A DNA stretch of 13,086 nucleotides from Syntrophaceae bacterium UBA5764. GTDB lineage: Bacteria > Desulfobacterota > Syntrophia > Syntrophales > Smithellaceae. Where the stretch lies: contig DIEW01000018.1 in NCBI GenBank assembly GCA_002418825.1, positions 14,285 to 27,370 of the forward strand. The letters run 5' to 3'. Positions 1 to 6,985 of the stretch are shown in pieces (positions within the stretch are counted from its first letter, which is position 1; each line of letters opens with the position of its first letter). A program made the position numbers and the translations under genes. Under the pieces are notes generated by a model. That model saw only the letters and a list, made by a program, of their open reading frames with translations, did not search any database and was not told where the DNA came from.

Positions 1-895
1 AGCCGCCGTAGCTCTGGCGATGATAACCGGCAAAACGCTCCACGAGCATTCCGCTGAATTCATACTCGCCGCACATAAACACGTTTTCCCAGGGAACAAA
101 AACATTGTCGAAAACCATCAAAGCTTCATGCCCGCCAAAACGGCAGTTGCCCACGTCTATTTCGCCGCCTTCGAGCTTACGCGTGTCACAGGATTGCCGC
201 CCGTAAATATACGTGATCCCATCAGCATCCGCGGGACAAGCGAAAGAAAGAGCGTAATTGGCATCTTCCTTGCCCATTGATACAGTAGGCATCACCAGAA
301 CCCAGTGAGAATTTATCGCGCCGGTCTGATGCGCTTTGGCACCGCGCACAACAATACCGTCTTTTCTTTTTTCCACCACATGAGTGTACAAATCAGGATC
401 AGCCTGCTTGCTGGGCGAAACACCACGGTCACCTTTGGGATCAGTCATCGCCCCGTCCACGGTAAAATCGTTATCCTGCACCATTTTCATGAATTTCGTA
501 AAACGTTTGTGGTATTCGGTGCCAAGTTTTTGATCCATCTCATACGTCACGCTGTCCACCGCGTTCATCGCGTCCATGCCCACGCAACGCTGAAAACATG
601 CCGCTGTTTTTTGTCCCAACAAACGCTGCATTTTCACTTTTTTAACCAGATCCTCGGTGTTTTGATGCAGATGGCAAAAGCGATTGACTTTTTTGCCGCC
701 CAAATGTGATTTTGCCGTCATTAAGTCTTCATGCGCTGGATCGTGCGCCAGTTCATAGGTCATTTTTACGGAATTCATCGACGGCCTGATAATGGGGTGA
801 TCCACGGGATTATCCACCTTCTCCCCCATCAAATAGACCTTAAATTTCATCTTTCGCAAACTATCTTCATATTCTTTACCAGTTTTTAAGGCCAT
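1..895 (-). CDS. abfD: 4-hydroxybutyryl-CoA dehydratase / vinylacetyl-CoA delta-isomerase, N-terminal part (runs off the window)
   Basis: The minus-strand frame from the ATG at 895 stays open to the window edge (298 complete codons). The translation closely resembles clostridial AbfD, a [4Fe-4S]/FAD enzyme of the HpaB flavoprotein superfamily that dehydrates 4-hydroxybutyryl-CoA to crotonyl-CoA. Visible landmarks are VDHPIIRPS near residue 33, AACFQRCVG at 98-106 carrying two cluster cysteines (C100, C104), DGAMTDPKGDRG, GAKAHQTGAINSH and YGRQSCDTRK. The fragment ends at AGYHRQSYGG with the cluster-ligand histidine H292. The next residue in the family is the last cluster cysteine, and the single remaining base (T) fits a Cys codon. 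The start is supported by AGGAGG (911-906 on the minus strand) about 10 nt upstream. The enzyme is cytosolic and used in GABA, 4-hydroxybutyrate or succinate fermentation and in some CO2-fixation cycles. Its direction here cannot be told. Missing: roughly the last 190 residues. Confidence 0.9.
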   Translation of the reverse strand, partial: MALKTGKEYEDSLRKMKFKVYLMGEKVDNPVDHPIIRPSMNSVKMTYELAHDPAHEDLMTAKSHLGGKKVNRFCHLHQNTEDLVKKVKMQRLLGQKTAACFQRCVGMDAMNAVDSVTYEMDQKLGTEYHKRFTKFMKMVQDNDFTVDGAMTDPKGDRGVSPSKQADPDLYTHVVEKRKDGIVVRGAKAHQTGAINSHWVLVMPTVSMGKEDANYALSFACPADADGITYIYGRQSCDTRKLEGGEIDVGNCRFGGHEALMVFDNVFVPWENVFMCGEYEFSGMLVERFAGYHRQSYGG

Positions 896-935
896 AAATT
901 TGTCGCCTCCTCAAATATCTATAATATCACTTCTT

Positions 936-952
936 TAAAACAATCTGTTTTA
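936..952. repeat. Short inverted repeat in the abfD leader
   Basis: TAAAACA and TGTTTTA form perfect 7-bp arms around a 3-nt ATC loop, about 50 bp downstream of the predicted transcription start and 41 bp before the abfD ATG. It could be an operator for a dimeric repressor or a weak leader hairpin. The AT-rich arms make chance a real possibility. Confidence 0.35.
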
Positions 953-1006
953 TTTCATTAATTTTACGAACAAATACCAACTGAATATCACCAAAATATT
1001 ATTTAT

Positions 1007-1035
1007 AGTCTAGGCATGAAAAGAAAAATTGTCAA
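1007..1035 (-). promoter_or_regulatory. abfD: sigma-70 promoter for abfD
   Basis: On the minus strand a perfect -35 TTGACA (1035-1030) is followed after exactly 17 nt by TAGACT (1012-1007), a 4/6 match to the -10 box. Transcription would begin near position 1000, giving a leader of about 105 nt before the abfD ATG at 895. This places abfD in its own transcription unit, separate from the thioredoxin/SDR/MBL set upstream. Confidence 0.6.
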
Positions 1036-1068
1036 ATTGTTCAAAGACAAATTCTGAAATAAACTTCC

Positions 1069-1118
1069 CCCTTTAAATGTTCATTTGCGACAGTTACTCG
1101 CCGTGCTACCTTAAAGGG
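1069..1118. other. Nested inverted repeat in the gap between the thioredoxin-like gene and abfD
   Basis: CCCTTTAA (1069-1076) pairs perfectly with TTAAAGGG (1111-1118). Inside lies a smaller GCGA...TCGC hairpin. It sits after the stop of the thioredoxin-like gene (1178) and upstream of the abfD promoter, so a transcription-ending or insulating structure is possible. No clear U-tract follows on the minus strand. The rest of the 282-bp gap holds the abfD promoter and leader and no other gene that I can support. Confidence 0.3.
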
Positions 1119-1177
1119 CCTTCAGACTATAACCGGATTAATAAAAACCGTAAGAATTTTCGTTCTTTGCTTATTGT

Positions 1178-1519
1178 TTATAACGTTCGAGTGTCGTTAA
1201 TAAAATCAGCCAACTGTTTTTCGCTTAGCCCCACACCCGGCTCTCCATCCAATCGTTTAATAATTCTCCCTTTTGCAAAAAAGAGAACCGTGGGAAAAAT
1301 ATCCACGGAAAATTCATCACCTACATTTTCCCGGTCATCCTGAAGACGAACAAAATCCAAGTTTCCCTGCCGTGCATATCGTTCGAAAACAGGCAAAAAT
1401 TTTCGGCAAAACGGACACCAAGATACGTAAAAAAGAGCAACAACTCTATCTTTCGTTTTTAACAAATCATGAAAACTCTGTTTATTGTCAACAAAAAAAT
1501 ATTTTTCTCTTTTATCCAT
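1178..1519 (-). CDS. Thioredoxin-family protein (WCPFC active site)
   Basis: The 113-residue protein has a thioredoxin fold: a hydrophobic beta strand (VVALFYVSW) leads into the redox motif W34-C35-P36-F37-C38, and the cis-proline loop is IFPT (P76), followed by the strand VLFFAKGRI. It lacks a signal peptide, so it should act in the cytoplasm as a disulfide oxidoreductase. CPFC is not the CGPC of classical thioredoxin, so partner and redox potential may differ. Thioredoxin-like or glutaredoxin-like is the safe label. The length is about that of E. coli thioredoxin. The ATG at 1519 has only a weak purine-rich ribosome binding site (GAAAGAG). The SDR stop lies 61 bp upstream with no obvious terminator, suggesting translation from a shared message with the SDR and MBL genes. 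Physiological substrate unknown. Confidence 0.8.
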   Translation of the reverse strand: MDKREKYFFVDNKQSFHDLLKTKDRVVALFYVSWCPFCRKFLPVFERYARQGNLDFVRLQDDRENVGDEFSVDIFPTVLFFAKGRIIKRLDGEPGVGLSEKQLADFINDTRTL

Positions 1520-1580
1520 GTGTTACTCTTTCAACAATACATCATTTAGCCGCTTCGCTGATTTTCTCTATTGTCGGTCT

Positions 1581-2360
1581 TTACTTTTTTAATGGAGCGC
1601 CGGTCATAAAACGTGCCTGAAGCCTGCGCATACCAAGAAGCCAGCGGTCATAATCTGTTACTTTTCTTTGCATATATATTTTTACTTCAGGATGTGGCAA
1701 AATTAAAAATTCTTCTCGTTTTAAACCATTTATCACCTCATCCGCCAATTGCTCTGGTTCCATCAGTCCATCAACCGCCGCCACACCTCCGCCTTGCTTG
1801 GTCATTTCTGAACGTACAGCCTGAGGGCATAAAAGAAATACTTTGATTCCCTGATCTCCATAAGTGATCGAAATATTTTCGGCCAAGCCTACCGCAGCGT
1901 GTTTAGTGACAGAATAAGGTAGTGACCCGATTTGGCTTAGCAAACCAGCCGCCGAAGCCGTAACGAGCAATGCTCCTCCTCCTCGCTTAATCATTCCGGG
2001 AATAACCGCACGCGCCACAAAGACATGCGCCAAAACATTAATTTCCCATATGCGCTGCCAATCTTCATTCTTAACTCCCAGATCCCCTATAAAAATAATC
2101 CCGGCGTTTGAACAAAAAAGATCGATAAGCCCAAATTTATCTTCGGTAAAATTTACCAACCGCATAATATCTTCTTCATTTCTTACATCGCATGGCATTG
2201 CCAACCCATTTATTTCGGTGGCAACAATCCTTGCCCTGGCTTCATTAACATCAGCAACAATCACCTTTTTTGCTCCTTCGCGGGAAAAACGACGGCACAA
2301 ACCCTCTCCTATGCCGCTTGCACCACCTGTCACTACAACAACTTTATCTTTTACTTCCAT
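1581..2360 (-). CDS. SDR-family NAD(P)-dependent oxidoreductase
   Basis: The 259-residue protein is a classical short-chain dehydrogenase. The Rossmann motif TGGASGIG is at residues 11-18, D37 at the end of the second strand points to NAD(H) over NADP(H), and the NAG motif is at 85-87. The tetrad N108, S136, Y149, K153 (YSVTK) is intact. Length is typical. It oxidises an alcohol or reduces a ketone, but the substrate cannot be read from the sequence. A role on hydroxyacyl intermediates near abfD would be speculation. The C-terminal part (KIYMQRKVTDYDRWLLGMRRLQ) extends the substrate-side helices, as in several uncharacterised SDRs. The start at 2360 is preceded by AGAGGAG 8 nt upstream. It lies 45 bp after the MBL gene and 61 bp before the thioredoxin-like gene, all on the same strand, consistent with an operon. 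Confidence 0.88.
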   Translation of the reverse strand: MEVKDKVVVVTGGASGIGEGLCRRFSREGAKKVIVADVNEARARIVATEINGLAMPCDVRNEEDIMRLVNFTEDKFGLIDLFCSNAGIIFIGDLGVKNEDWQRIWEINVLAHVFVARAVIPGMIKRGGGALLVTASAAGLLSQIGSLPYSVTKHAAVGLAENISITYGDQGIKVFLLCPQAVRSEMTKQGGGVAAVDGLMEPEQLADEVINGLKREEFLILPHPEVKIYMQRKVTDYDRWLLGMRRLQARFMTGAPLKK

Positions 2361-2405
2361 TACATTACTCCTCTGAAATTTTTATCGGTCCCATTGAACC
2401 GTTCA

Positions 2406-3062
2406 TTATAAAGCATGCCGCAAAACAACCACTTCCGGATTTGCAGGAAGCGTCTTTTTGCTGATTTCTATCTCCGCTTTATCCATAATGCGAACATTTG
2501 CCTGTTTTTTGGTGAACTCCTCTACCGGTGCAATAGGGAACCCGCATTTATCAGTTTTATAATGCATTGGTATTATCACTCGCGGTGCGAGCTCCGTTAC
2601 CATTCCGGAAGCTTCTGTGGCGTCGATTGTGAAAAATCCCCCTACCGGCAGCAAAACAATATCCACTTTCCCTATTGTTTTGAGCAACTCACCATCAAGG
2701 GCATGGCCGATATCGCCCATATGCACCAGAATCAAATCATCAGCCGTGATAACAAATATCAGATTGCGGCCTCTTTCTCGCCCTGATGATTTATCATGAA
2801 AAGTCTCCAATGCCTCTACTTTTATTCCCAGCGTATCATCTTCACCGGCTTTATCTATTAGTATGTATTTGCCCTTGATATTTTTAACATAATTATGATC
2901 CGCATGATCATGACTAATCAAAACAATATCCGCTTCTTCATCGATTTTACCGTAAGAAAGTGCGCCATTGAATGCGCCTGATTCGTAAGGATCTATAATG
3001 ATTCTGATTTCCTTACCCGTGGTAATTCTAAATGCTGCATGTCCATACCATTTTATTTTCAT
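2406..3062 (-). CDS. MBL-fold metal-dependent hydrolase (UPF0173/UlaG-like)
   Basis: The 218-residue protein opens with MKIKWYGHAAFRI, the usual N-terminus of the small metallo-beta-lactamase-fold hydrolases related to UPF0173 and UlaG. The metal-binding motif HDHADH is at residues 51-56 (H51, H53, D55, H56). Later come HMGDIGH, which supplies the bridging Asp, and IPMHYKT with the last His. Zn or Mn hydrolase activity is expected. The substrate is unknown. There is no signal peptide, so the enzyme is cytoplasmic. I chose the ATG at 3062 rather than the GTG nine bases earlier because GGAGGT lies 8 nt before it, and the homology starts at this Met. It appears to lead the MBL-SDR-thioredoxin set. 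Its ribosome binding site may be sequestered (separate entry). Confidence 0.85.
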   Translation of the reverse strand: MKIKWYGHAAFRITTGKEIRIIIDPYESGAFNGALSYGKIDEEADIVLISHDHADHNYVKNIKGKYILIDKAGEDDTLGIKVEALETFHDKSSGRERGRNLIFVITADDLILVHMGDIGHALDGELLKTIGKVDIVLLPVGGFFTIDATEASGMVTELAPRVIIPMHYKTDKCGFPIAPVEEFTKKQANVRIMDKAEIEISKKTLPANPEVVVLRHAL

Positions 3063-3069
3063 GGCTAAC

Positions 3070-3107
3070 ACCTCCCACTATTAAAGAATTACTTTTTGTT
3101 TGGAGGT
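3070..3107 (-). promoter_or_regulatory. Possible SD-sequestering hairpin before the MBL gene
   Basis: In the minus-strand transcript, ACCTCC (3107-3102) is a perfect complement of the Shine-Dalgarno sequence GGAGGT (3075-3070), 26 nt apart. Between them AAAG and CTTT can form an inner 4-bp stem with a 5-nt loop. Folding would hide the ribosome binding site of the MBL gene, as in RNA thermometers or translational switches. The pairing is seen in the sequence; the regulation is inferred. Confidence 0.35.
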
Positions 3108-3136
3108 TTTTCAGTTACTTCCCCATCACAAAAAAC

Positions 3137-3218
3137 AAAAAATAATTTTTTACTTTAGTGTTTTCCCTGTACTACTTATTCCATGTAGTACAGGGAAACG
3201 AAACAAAAATTATTTTTT
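3137..3218. repeat. Two-tier long inverted repeat, probable hairpin/terminator
   Basis: An inner perfect 14-bp pair (3162-3175 TTTCCCTGTACTAC with 3185-3198) encloses a 9-nt loop. An outer perfect 14-bp pair of AT-rich arms (3137-3150 with 3205-3218) flanks it, separated by unequal interior loops of 11 and 6 nt. The whole 82-bp structure starts inside the esterase stop codon (3217-3219) and ends about 75 bp before the MBL start. Because the outer arms contain T-runs on both strands it could terminate esterase transcription. The size and two-tier design also fit a small palindromic repeat element. Confidence 0.65.
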
Positions 3219-5004
3219 AATATTTAGCATCAGTCCGAAAACGCGAATTTTCCCAGAATGGTTTTATTTCCTTATACCTGGGCTCTGCTTTCAACGCTTT
3301 TTCTATGTCCGCGTTGCTAAGTTCCTTATTCGACATTTCTATTTTGATGTTTTCGAAATCCGCGTCCAGAATAATTATCTTGGGGGCACTTTTAGCGTTT
3401 AACCACGGTTGCCAAATTGGCAATCCCGAACCTTCACGGTTTGGGTTTCCTGTGCGGGCAAAACTCGCCCAGTAATCCATAATTGCTTCGGACAGGGCAA
3501 TTCTGCCTAGACGGTTCTTCTGGTTAAAGAAATAACCCCCCATAGCTGTTCTTTCCGTACCAAAAACAAAATCGATTTCCGCGGCGTGACAGCAGCCAAG
3601 CAAGATATTAAAGGGAGGGGAAATTACACCCTTTCCAGCATCTCCTGCTCCCCATAAAAATTGATAAGCGTAAACATCTGGCTGCTGTGCATTTGATCTC
3701 AAAATTCTGGCTATATTATCCACCCCCATTACTTTCCAACCGTCACTTTGATATTTGGCAGCCAGATTATAGAGTTCTGCTTTGGCCGGATCTCGGAAAA
3801 GCGAGCCGTCTCTTGTCCAGGAAGCGAATGTTTTGTCCAATCGTAAAAATAATTTCGCCTCTTCTTTGTTTGTTCCCAGAATAACAGGTACTTTATTATA
3901 TTTACCCTCCTCAAACGCTCCGTAAATATCCAGCGGTAAAACCGTGCCATCGAGAAAATTATTGGGAACACTGATCATCCCCACCGCCGGACCTTCCGGG
4001 TATACTTCCAAAAATTCTTCAGGTTTCTTTGACCTTAAATAAGTTTCAATTTCCACTAAAGACATTTGCTTAATTATTACACCAGCAGCTTTTTCATCAG
4101 GAGCTTTCCCCTTTTTAACCAATAGTCTTGCCAAAATTTCTTCGACATGTCGGGCGCCTTTTTCTGGGGTGCTTACCCGAACCCCGCCGCTTTGCGAAAT
4201 GGCGCGATGGAAAAGACCCTCCGCCAGAGGCGAAGCCATTAAAGAAATGATATTAAAGGCACCTGCCGACTCTCCCGCAATCGTAACATTTCCCGGATCG
4301 CCGCCAAAAAAATGAATGTTTTCCTGAACCCATCTGAGTGCCTGTATCAAATCGAGAAGGGCAAAATTGCCCGAATCGGTTTTTTTATCCTCCAGCTTGC
4401 CGCTTCTAAGTGCGGGATGGCTGAAAAAACCAAGAGGACCCAACCGATAGTTTGTGGTTACGACAACCATCTTCTTTTTACCGGCAATGATAGAACCGTC
4501 AGTTTGGGAAAGCGGCGGCCACTGGATACTATTACCGCCGCCGTGTATCCAGAAAAAAACGGGCAGATTATTTTCTTCAGTATTAGGACGCCATACGTTC
4601 AGATATAAACAATCTTCATCGCCCTGAATGACCCACGGCGTAGAAGGGTTTCTATCGTGGTCAACGTATTGCGGGCATACTGCACAAAATTTAACCGTTT
4701 TTAATGGTATGGCACGTTTTTCCAGGGGCTGTGGTTCTTTCCAACGCAATTCGCCTACAGGCGGTTTAGCATAGGGGATACCCTTCCAAGACTGTGTATT
4801 ATTGGCGGCGTTTATTTCCCCGACAACAACTCCTTGCGCAGTCTGACGCTCAATTAATATCGGTTCCGGAGCTTTTGCCACGCTGAGAGGAGGAACAGCA
4901 ACAGGTTTTGCTGTGCAACCAACCAGCAAAATAATTAATCCTGCCAAAAAAAATGAAGCAATTTTACTTCTGCAATAAATACAAAATGTTTTTGCTTTTG
5001 TCAT
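3217..5004 (-). CDS. Type-B carboxylesterase, predicted lipoprotein
   Basis: The 595-residue protein starts with a positively charged segment and a hydrophobic stretch ending in the lipobox LVGC (C30), so it should be exported and lipid-anchored. The carboxylesterase/cholinesterase alpha-beta hydrolase fold follows: GIPYAKPPVGELRW, EDCLYLNVWRP, the oxyanion loop WIHGGG, and the nucleophile elbow GESAG with S246. The acid is probably E382 in GTNKEEA, and the catalytic His is H473 in CCHAAEIDFVFG. The length fits the bacterial type-B family. The expected reaction is hydrolysis of carboxylic esters of small alcohols or acyl groups at the cell envelope. The natural substrate is unknown. The ATG at 5004 is preceded by AAGGAGG. 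It is transcribed divergently from the plus-strand MBL gene at 5223 and separated from the downstream minus-strand genes by a long inverted repeat, so it is probably monocistronic. Confidence 0.9.
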   Translation of the reverse strand: MTKAKTFCIYCRSKIASFFLAGLIILLVGCTAKPVAVPPLSVAKAPEPILIERQTAQGVVVGEINAANNTQSWKGIPYAKPPVGELRWKEPQPLEKRAIPLKTVKFCAVCPQYVDHDRNPSTPWVIQGDEDCLYLNVWRPNTEENNLPVFFWIHGGGNSIQWPPLSQTDGSIIAGKKKMVVVTTNYRLGPLGFFSHPALRSGKLEDKKTDSGNFALLDLIQALRWVQENIHFFGGDPGNVTIAGESAGAFNIISLMASPLAEGLFHRAISQSGGVRVSTPEKGARHVEEILARLLVKKGKAPDEKAAGVIIKQMSLVEIETYLRSKKPEEFLEVYPEGPAVGMISVPNNFLDGTVLPLDIYGAFEEGKYNKVPVILGTNKEEAKLFLRLDKTFASWTRDGSLFRDPAKAELYNLAAKYQSDGWKVMGVDNIARILRSNAQQPDVYAYQFLWGAGDAGKGVISPPFNILLGCCHAAEIDFVFGTERTAMGGYFFNQKNRLGRIALSEAIMDYWASFARTGNPNREGSGLPIWQPWLNAKSAPKIIILDADFENIKIEMSNKELSNADIEKALKAEPRYKEIKPFWENSRFRTDAKY

Positions 5005-5076
5005 AATGGCCTCCTTATTAATTTTTATGGTTGAACAATTGGCTCCAAGAAAATACCTTAGGTGATATTTGCCAGT

Positions 5077-5105
5077 AATTTACATCAAGGCAACTCAGTT
5101 TTCAA
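5077..5105 (-). promoter_or_regulatory. Candidate sigma-70 promoter for the esterase gene
   Basis: On the minus strand TTGAAA (5105-5100) is followed after 17 nt by TAAATT (5082-5077), 5/6 and 4/6 matches to consensus. It lies about 75 bp before the esterase ATG at 5004, within the 218-bp divergent intergenic region. Confidence 0.4.
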
Positions 5106-5159
5106 ATAAAAATAAAATATGTCCAGATTCGCGTTTCCTGAGCCTCTCAGACCATAAAT

Positions 5160-5188
5160 TTGCATTATTAAGTTTTAAATGTTATTTA
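5160..5188 (+). promoter_or_regulatory. Weak candidate promoter for the plus-strand MBL gene
   Basis: TTGCAT (5160-5165) and TATTTA (5183-5188) are spaced by 17 nt and lie 35 bp before the ATG at 5223. The region is AT-rich, so chance matches are likely. Confidence 0.25.
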
Positions 5189-5222
5189 ATATATTAAGTA
5201 GTTCAAGAAAGGATATATTTTT

Positions 5223-6194
5223 ATGATTGAAGAAATAAGAGATCATCTCTTCCGCATCCGGGTGCCCCTGCCCAACAGCCCGCTCAAAGAACTCAACTCC
5301 TTTGTCATCAAAACAGACAACCGCAATCTGATCATCGATACCGGCTTTAACTGTGAAGTCTGCTGGGAAGCGATGCAAAAAGGCCTGGCCGAGCTTGAAA
5401 TTAATCTTTCCCAAACGGATTTCATGATTACGCATATGCATGCGGATCATTCCGGGTTGGTCGCGCGCTTGGCTGCAAAAAATAGTATAATTTACTTCAG
5501 CAGGACAGACGCGAAGGTTTTCGACAAAGACAATAAATGGAAGGATATGATTAATTACGCGCAAATCAATGGCTTCCCCGCTGATAAACTGATGCAAGCG
5601 CTTTACAATCACCCCGGCCATAAATACACTCCCAAAACCATGCCGAAATTTAATTTAATCGACGACAATGATATAATTGAAATAGGAGATTATCGCCTTA
5701 AGTGCATTGCCACCCCCGGACATACGGAAGGACATATTTGTCTTTACGATGAAAATAAAAGAATATTGTTTTCCGGCGACCATATTTTGTATGACATCAC
5801 TCCTCATATCGAATCGTGGGCGTATCAGATAAACGCGCTCAAAAACTATATGAACAGTCTGGACAAAGTTTATCATCTTCCGCTAGATATTGTGCTACCC
5901 GGGCACCGCACACTTTTCACCGACCTGAAAGCCAGAATAGATGAATTGAAAAAGCACCACTTAGTCCGCGCCGACGAGGTAATGAATGTCTTAGGCAAAA
6001 AAGAAAAAAACGCCTACGACATCGCTTCCGGCATGACCTGGGACATTGATTGTGAAAAGTGGGAGGATTTCCCCGTCGCCCAAAAGTGGTTTGCCACCGG
6101 CGAAGCGATAGCCCACCTGCACTACCTGGAAAGTGAAGGTTCTATTAAAAGGAACATCTACCAAAATATAGTGACTTTTTCTGCTCGCCGCTAA
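5223..6194 (+). CDS. MBL-fold hydrolase with C-terminal helical domain
   Basis: The 323-residue protein has the glyoxalase-II/LACTB2 type of metallo-beta-lactamase fold. HMHADH occupies residues 71-76 (H71, H73, D75, H76), H167 lies in TPGHTEGH, D186 in FSGDHILYD and H228 in LPGHRTLF. All seven metal ligands for a dinuclear centre are therefore present. After about residue 235 comes a helical region (RIDELKKHHLVRADEVMNVL onward, with the GMTWDID segment) resembling the winged-helix tail of LACTB2-like hydrolases. Thioester, lactone or phosphoester hydrolysis are all possible and the substrate is not evident. No signal peptide is present. The start at 5223 has AAAGGA 9 nt upstream. It is divergent from the esterase and followed by a 233-bp gap, so it is probably a single-gene unit. 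It is not a close paralogue of the smaller MBL protein at 2406-3062. Confidence 0.88.
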   Translation: MIEEIRDHLFRIRVPLPNSPLKELNSFVIKTDNRNLIIDTGFNCEVCWEAMQKGLAELEINLSQTDFMITHMHADHSGLVARLAAKNSIIYFSRTDAKVFDKDNKWKDMINYAQINGFPADKLMQALYNHPGHKYTPKTMPKFNLIDDNDIIEIGDYRLKCIATPGHTEGHICLYDENKRILFSGDHILYDITPHIESWAYQINALKNYMNSLDKVYHLPLDIVLPGHRTLFTDLKARIDELKKHHLVRADEVMNVLGKKEKNAYDIASGMTWDIDCEKWEDFPVAQKWFATGEAIAHLHYLESEGSIKRNIYQNIVTFSARR

Positions 6195-6234
6195 CAGCCA
6201 CCGCGGAAAAATACAGTCCGTTTAAACATAAGAA

Positions 6235-6249
6235 TGCCTTAAAAAGGCA
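6235..6249 (+). terminator. Small hairpin after the MBL gene
   Basis: TGCCTT and AAGGCA form a 6-bp stem with a 3-nt loop, 40 bp after the stop of the MBL gene. A short T-run appears only about 13 nt later, so it is a weak terminator candidate. Confidence 0.3.
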
Positions 6250-6273
6250 AATAAGCTTGCTCTTTTATTCATA

Positions 6274-6285
6274 CCATACGTATGG
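6274..6285. promoter_or_regulatory. Perfect 12-bp palindrome CCATACGTATGG, possible operator
   Basis: The palindrome is flanked by TTTTAT on the left and ATAAAA on the right, which can pair with a 5-nt bulge. It sits about 140 bp before the small secreted-protein gene. The symmetry fits a dimeric regulator site, but no protein can be assigned to it. Confidence 0.3.
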
Positions 6286-6427
6286 ATAAAACAACAATGT
6301 TTTAAAATACTTACTATCTAAACCATCCCGGAATTATTATTATTGTGAGTCATAAAATTGTGTGGTAATGTACTATATATTTACATCCTTTTTAAAAGCC
6401 AAACAAAAAATAATCAAGGAGGGGTAT

Positions 6428-6805
6428 ATGAAAAAAAATATTCTACTGGCTGTATTTTTTGTTACCTTTTTTTTAATTGCCGGGATGTCAGCCGTTACGG
6501 CAGATGAACCAGTGAATATGACTGGTACTTGGGATCTATCGGTAGAAACACCTTCAGGACAAACAGGCAACCCTGTTTTTATTTTGAAGCAAGACGGCGT
6601 TAATCTCACCGGTACGTATAAAGGTTTTTTCGGAGATGCACCGGTAACAGGATTTATCAAAGGGCAGGATCTGGAAATGAAATATACACTGAGCGGACAA
6701 ACAACCGTTTATAAAGGAAAATCAGACGGCAAAAGAATGTCCGGTAAAATTGATTTCGCGGGCCAGGGAGAAGGAACATTTACCGGGATAAAACAGAAAA
6801 AATAA
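6428..6805 (+). CDS. Small secreted protein of unknown function
   Basis: The 125-residue protein starts at the ATG at 6428, preceded by a strong AGGAGGGG about 4 nt upstream. A longer frame starting at 6362 has no ribosome site and would bury the signal peptide. Residues 1 to about 25 form a Sec signal peptide: MKKN, a hydrophobic core, and a likely cleavage after AVTA. The mature part of about 100 residues is rich in alternating beta-strand pattern (GTWDLSVETP, VFILKQDGVNLTGTYKG, DAPVTGFIKGQDLEMKY, VYKGKSDGKRMSGKIDF, GEGTFTG). This resembles small beta-barrel proteins common in environmental bacteria, often left as hypothetical. There are no cysteines, no lipobox and no catalytic motif. The predicted location is periplasmic or extracellular. 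Function unknown. Confidence 0.75.
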   Translation: MKKNILLAVFFVTFFLIAGMSAVTADEPVNMTGTWDLSVETPSGQTGNPVFILKQDGVNLTGTYKGFFGDAPVTGFIKGQDLEMKYTLSGQTTVYKGKSDGKRMSGKIDFAGQGEGTFTGIKQKK

Positions 6806-6840
6806 AAATTCCAGATCCAAAAGCAGTAAAATTTCTTAAA

Positions 6841-6880
6841 TCAGGGACTCGTTACCTGAATAAGGTTTCCGAGTCCCTGA
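6841..6880 (+). terminator. Strong hairpin after the small secreted-protein gene
   Basis: TCAGGGACTCG (6841-6851) pairs perfectly with 6870-6880, and ACCT/AGGT extend the stem across a small interior loop, giving about 15 bp. It begins 35 bp after the stop codon at 6805. No U-tract follows on the plus strand. On the minus strand the stem is followed by a moderately T-rich stretch, so it could also stop antisense transcription or act as an mRNA-stabilising 3' hairpin. Confidence 0.55.
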
Positions 6881-6985
6881 ACAAGTCAAAAAATCTAACC
6901 TTTTGCTTCAGGGAAACAATTCTTGACTGAGTTTTTTATATACTTTGTCAATTGTCCGTATAATTGCCTCAACTAGTTTATAATA

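Noticed and set aside
305..709. 134-codon plus-strand open frame
   Set aside because: It lies antisense to abfD, whose translation is unmistakable. Its His/Phe-rich composition is typical of an antisense shadow.
5175..5621. 148-codon minus-strand open frame
   Set aside because: It lies antisense to the well-supported MBL gene (seven metal ligands), has no ribosome site and resembles no family.
6362..6427. Upstream in-frame ATG for the secreted protein
   Set aside because: It lacks a ribosome site and would put about 22 residues in front of a good signal peptide. The ATG at 6428 has a strong ribosome site.
6923..6984. Sigma-70 promoter for the histidine kinase from TTGACT, TTGTCA and TATAAT-like hexamers
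   Set aside because: No pair has 16-18 nt spacing, and the distance to the ATG at 7271 is about 290 bp.
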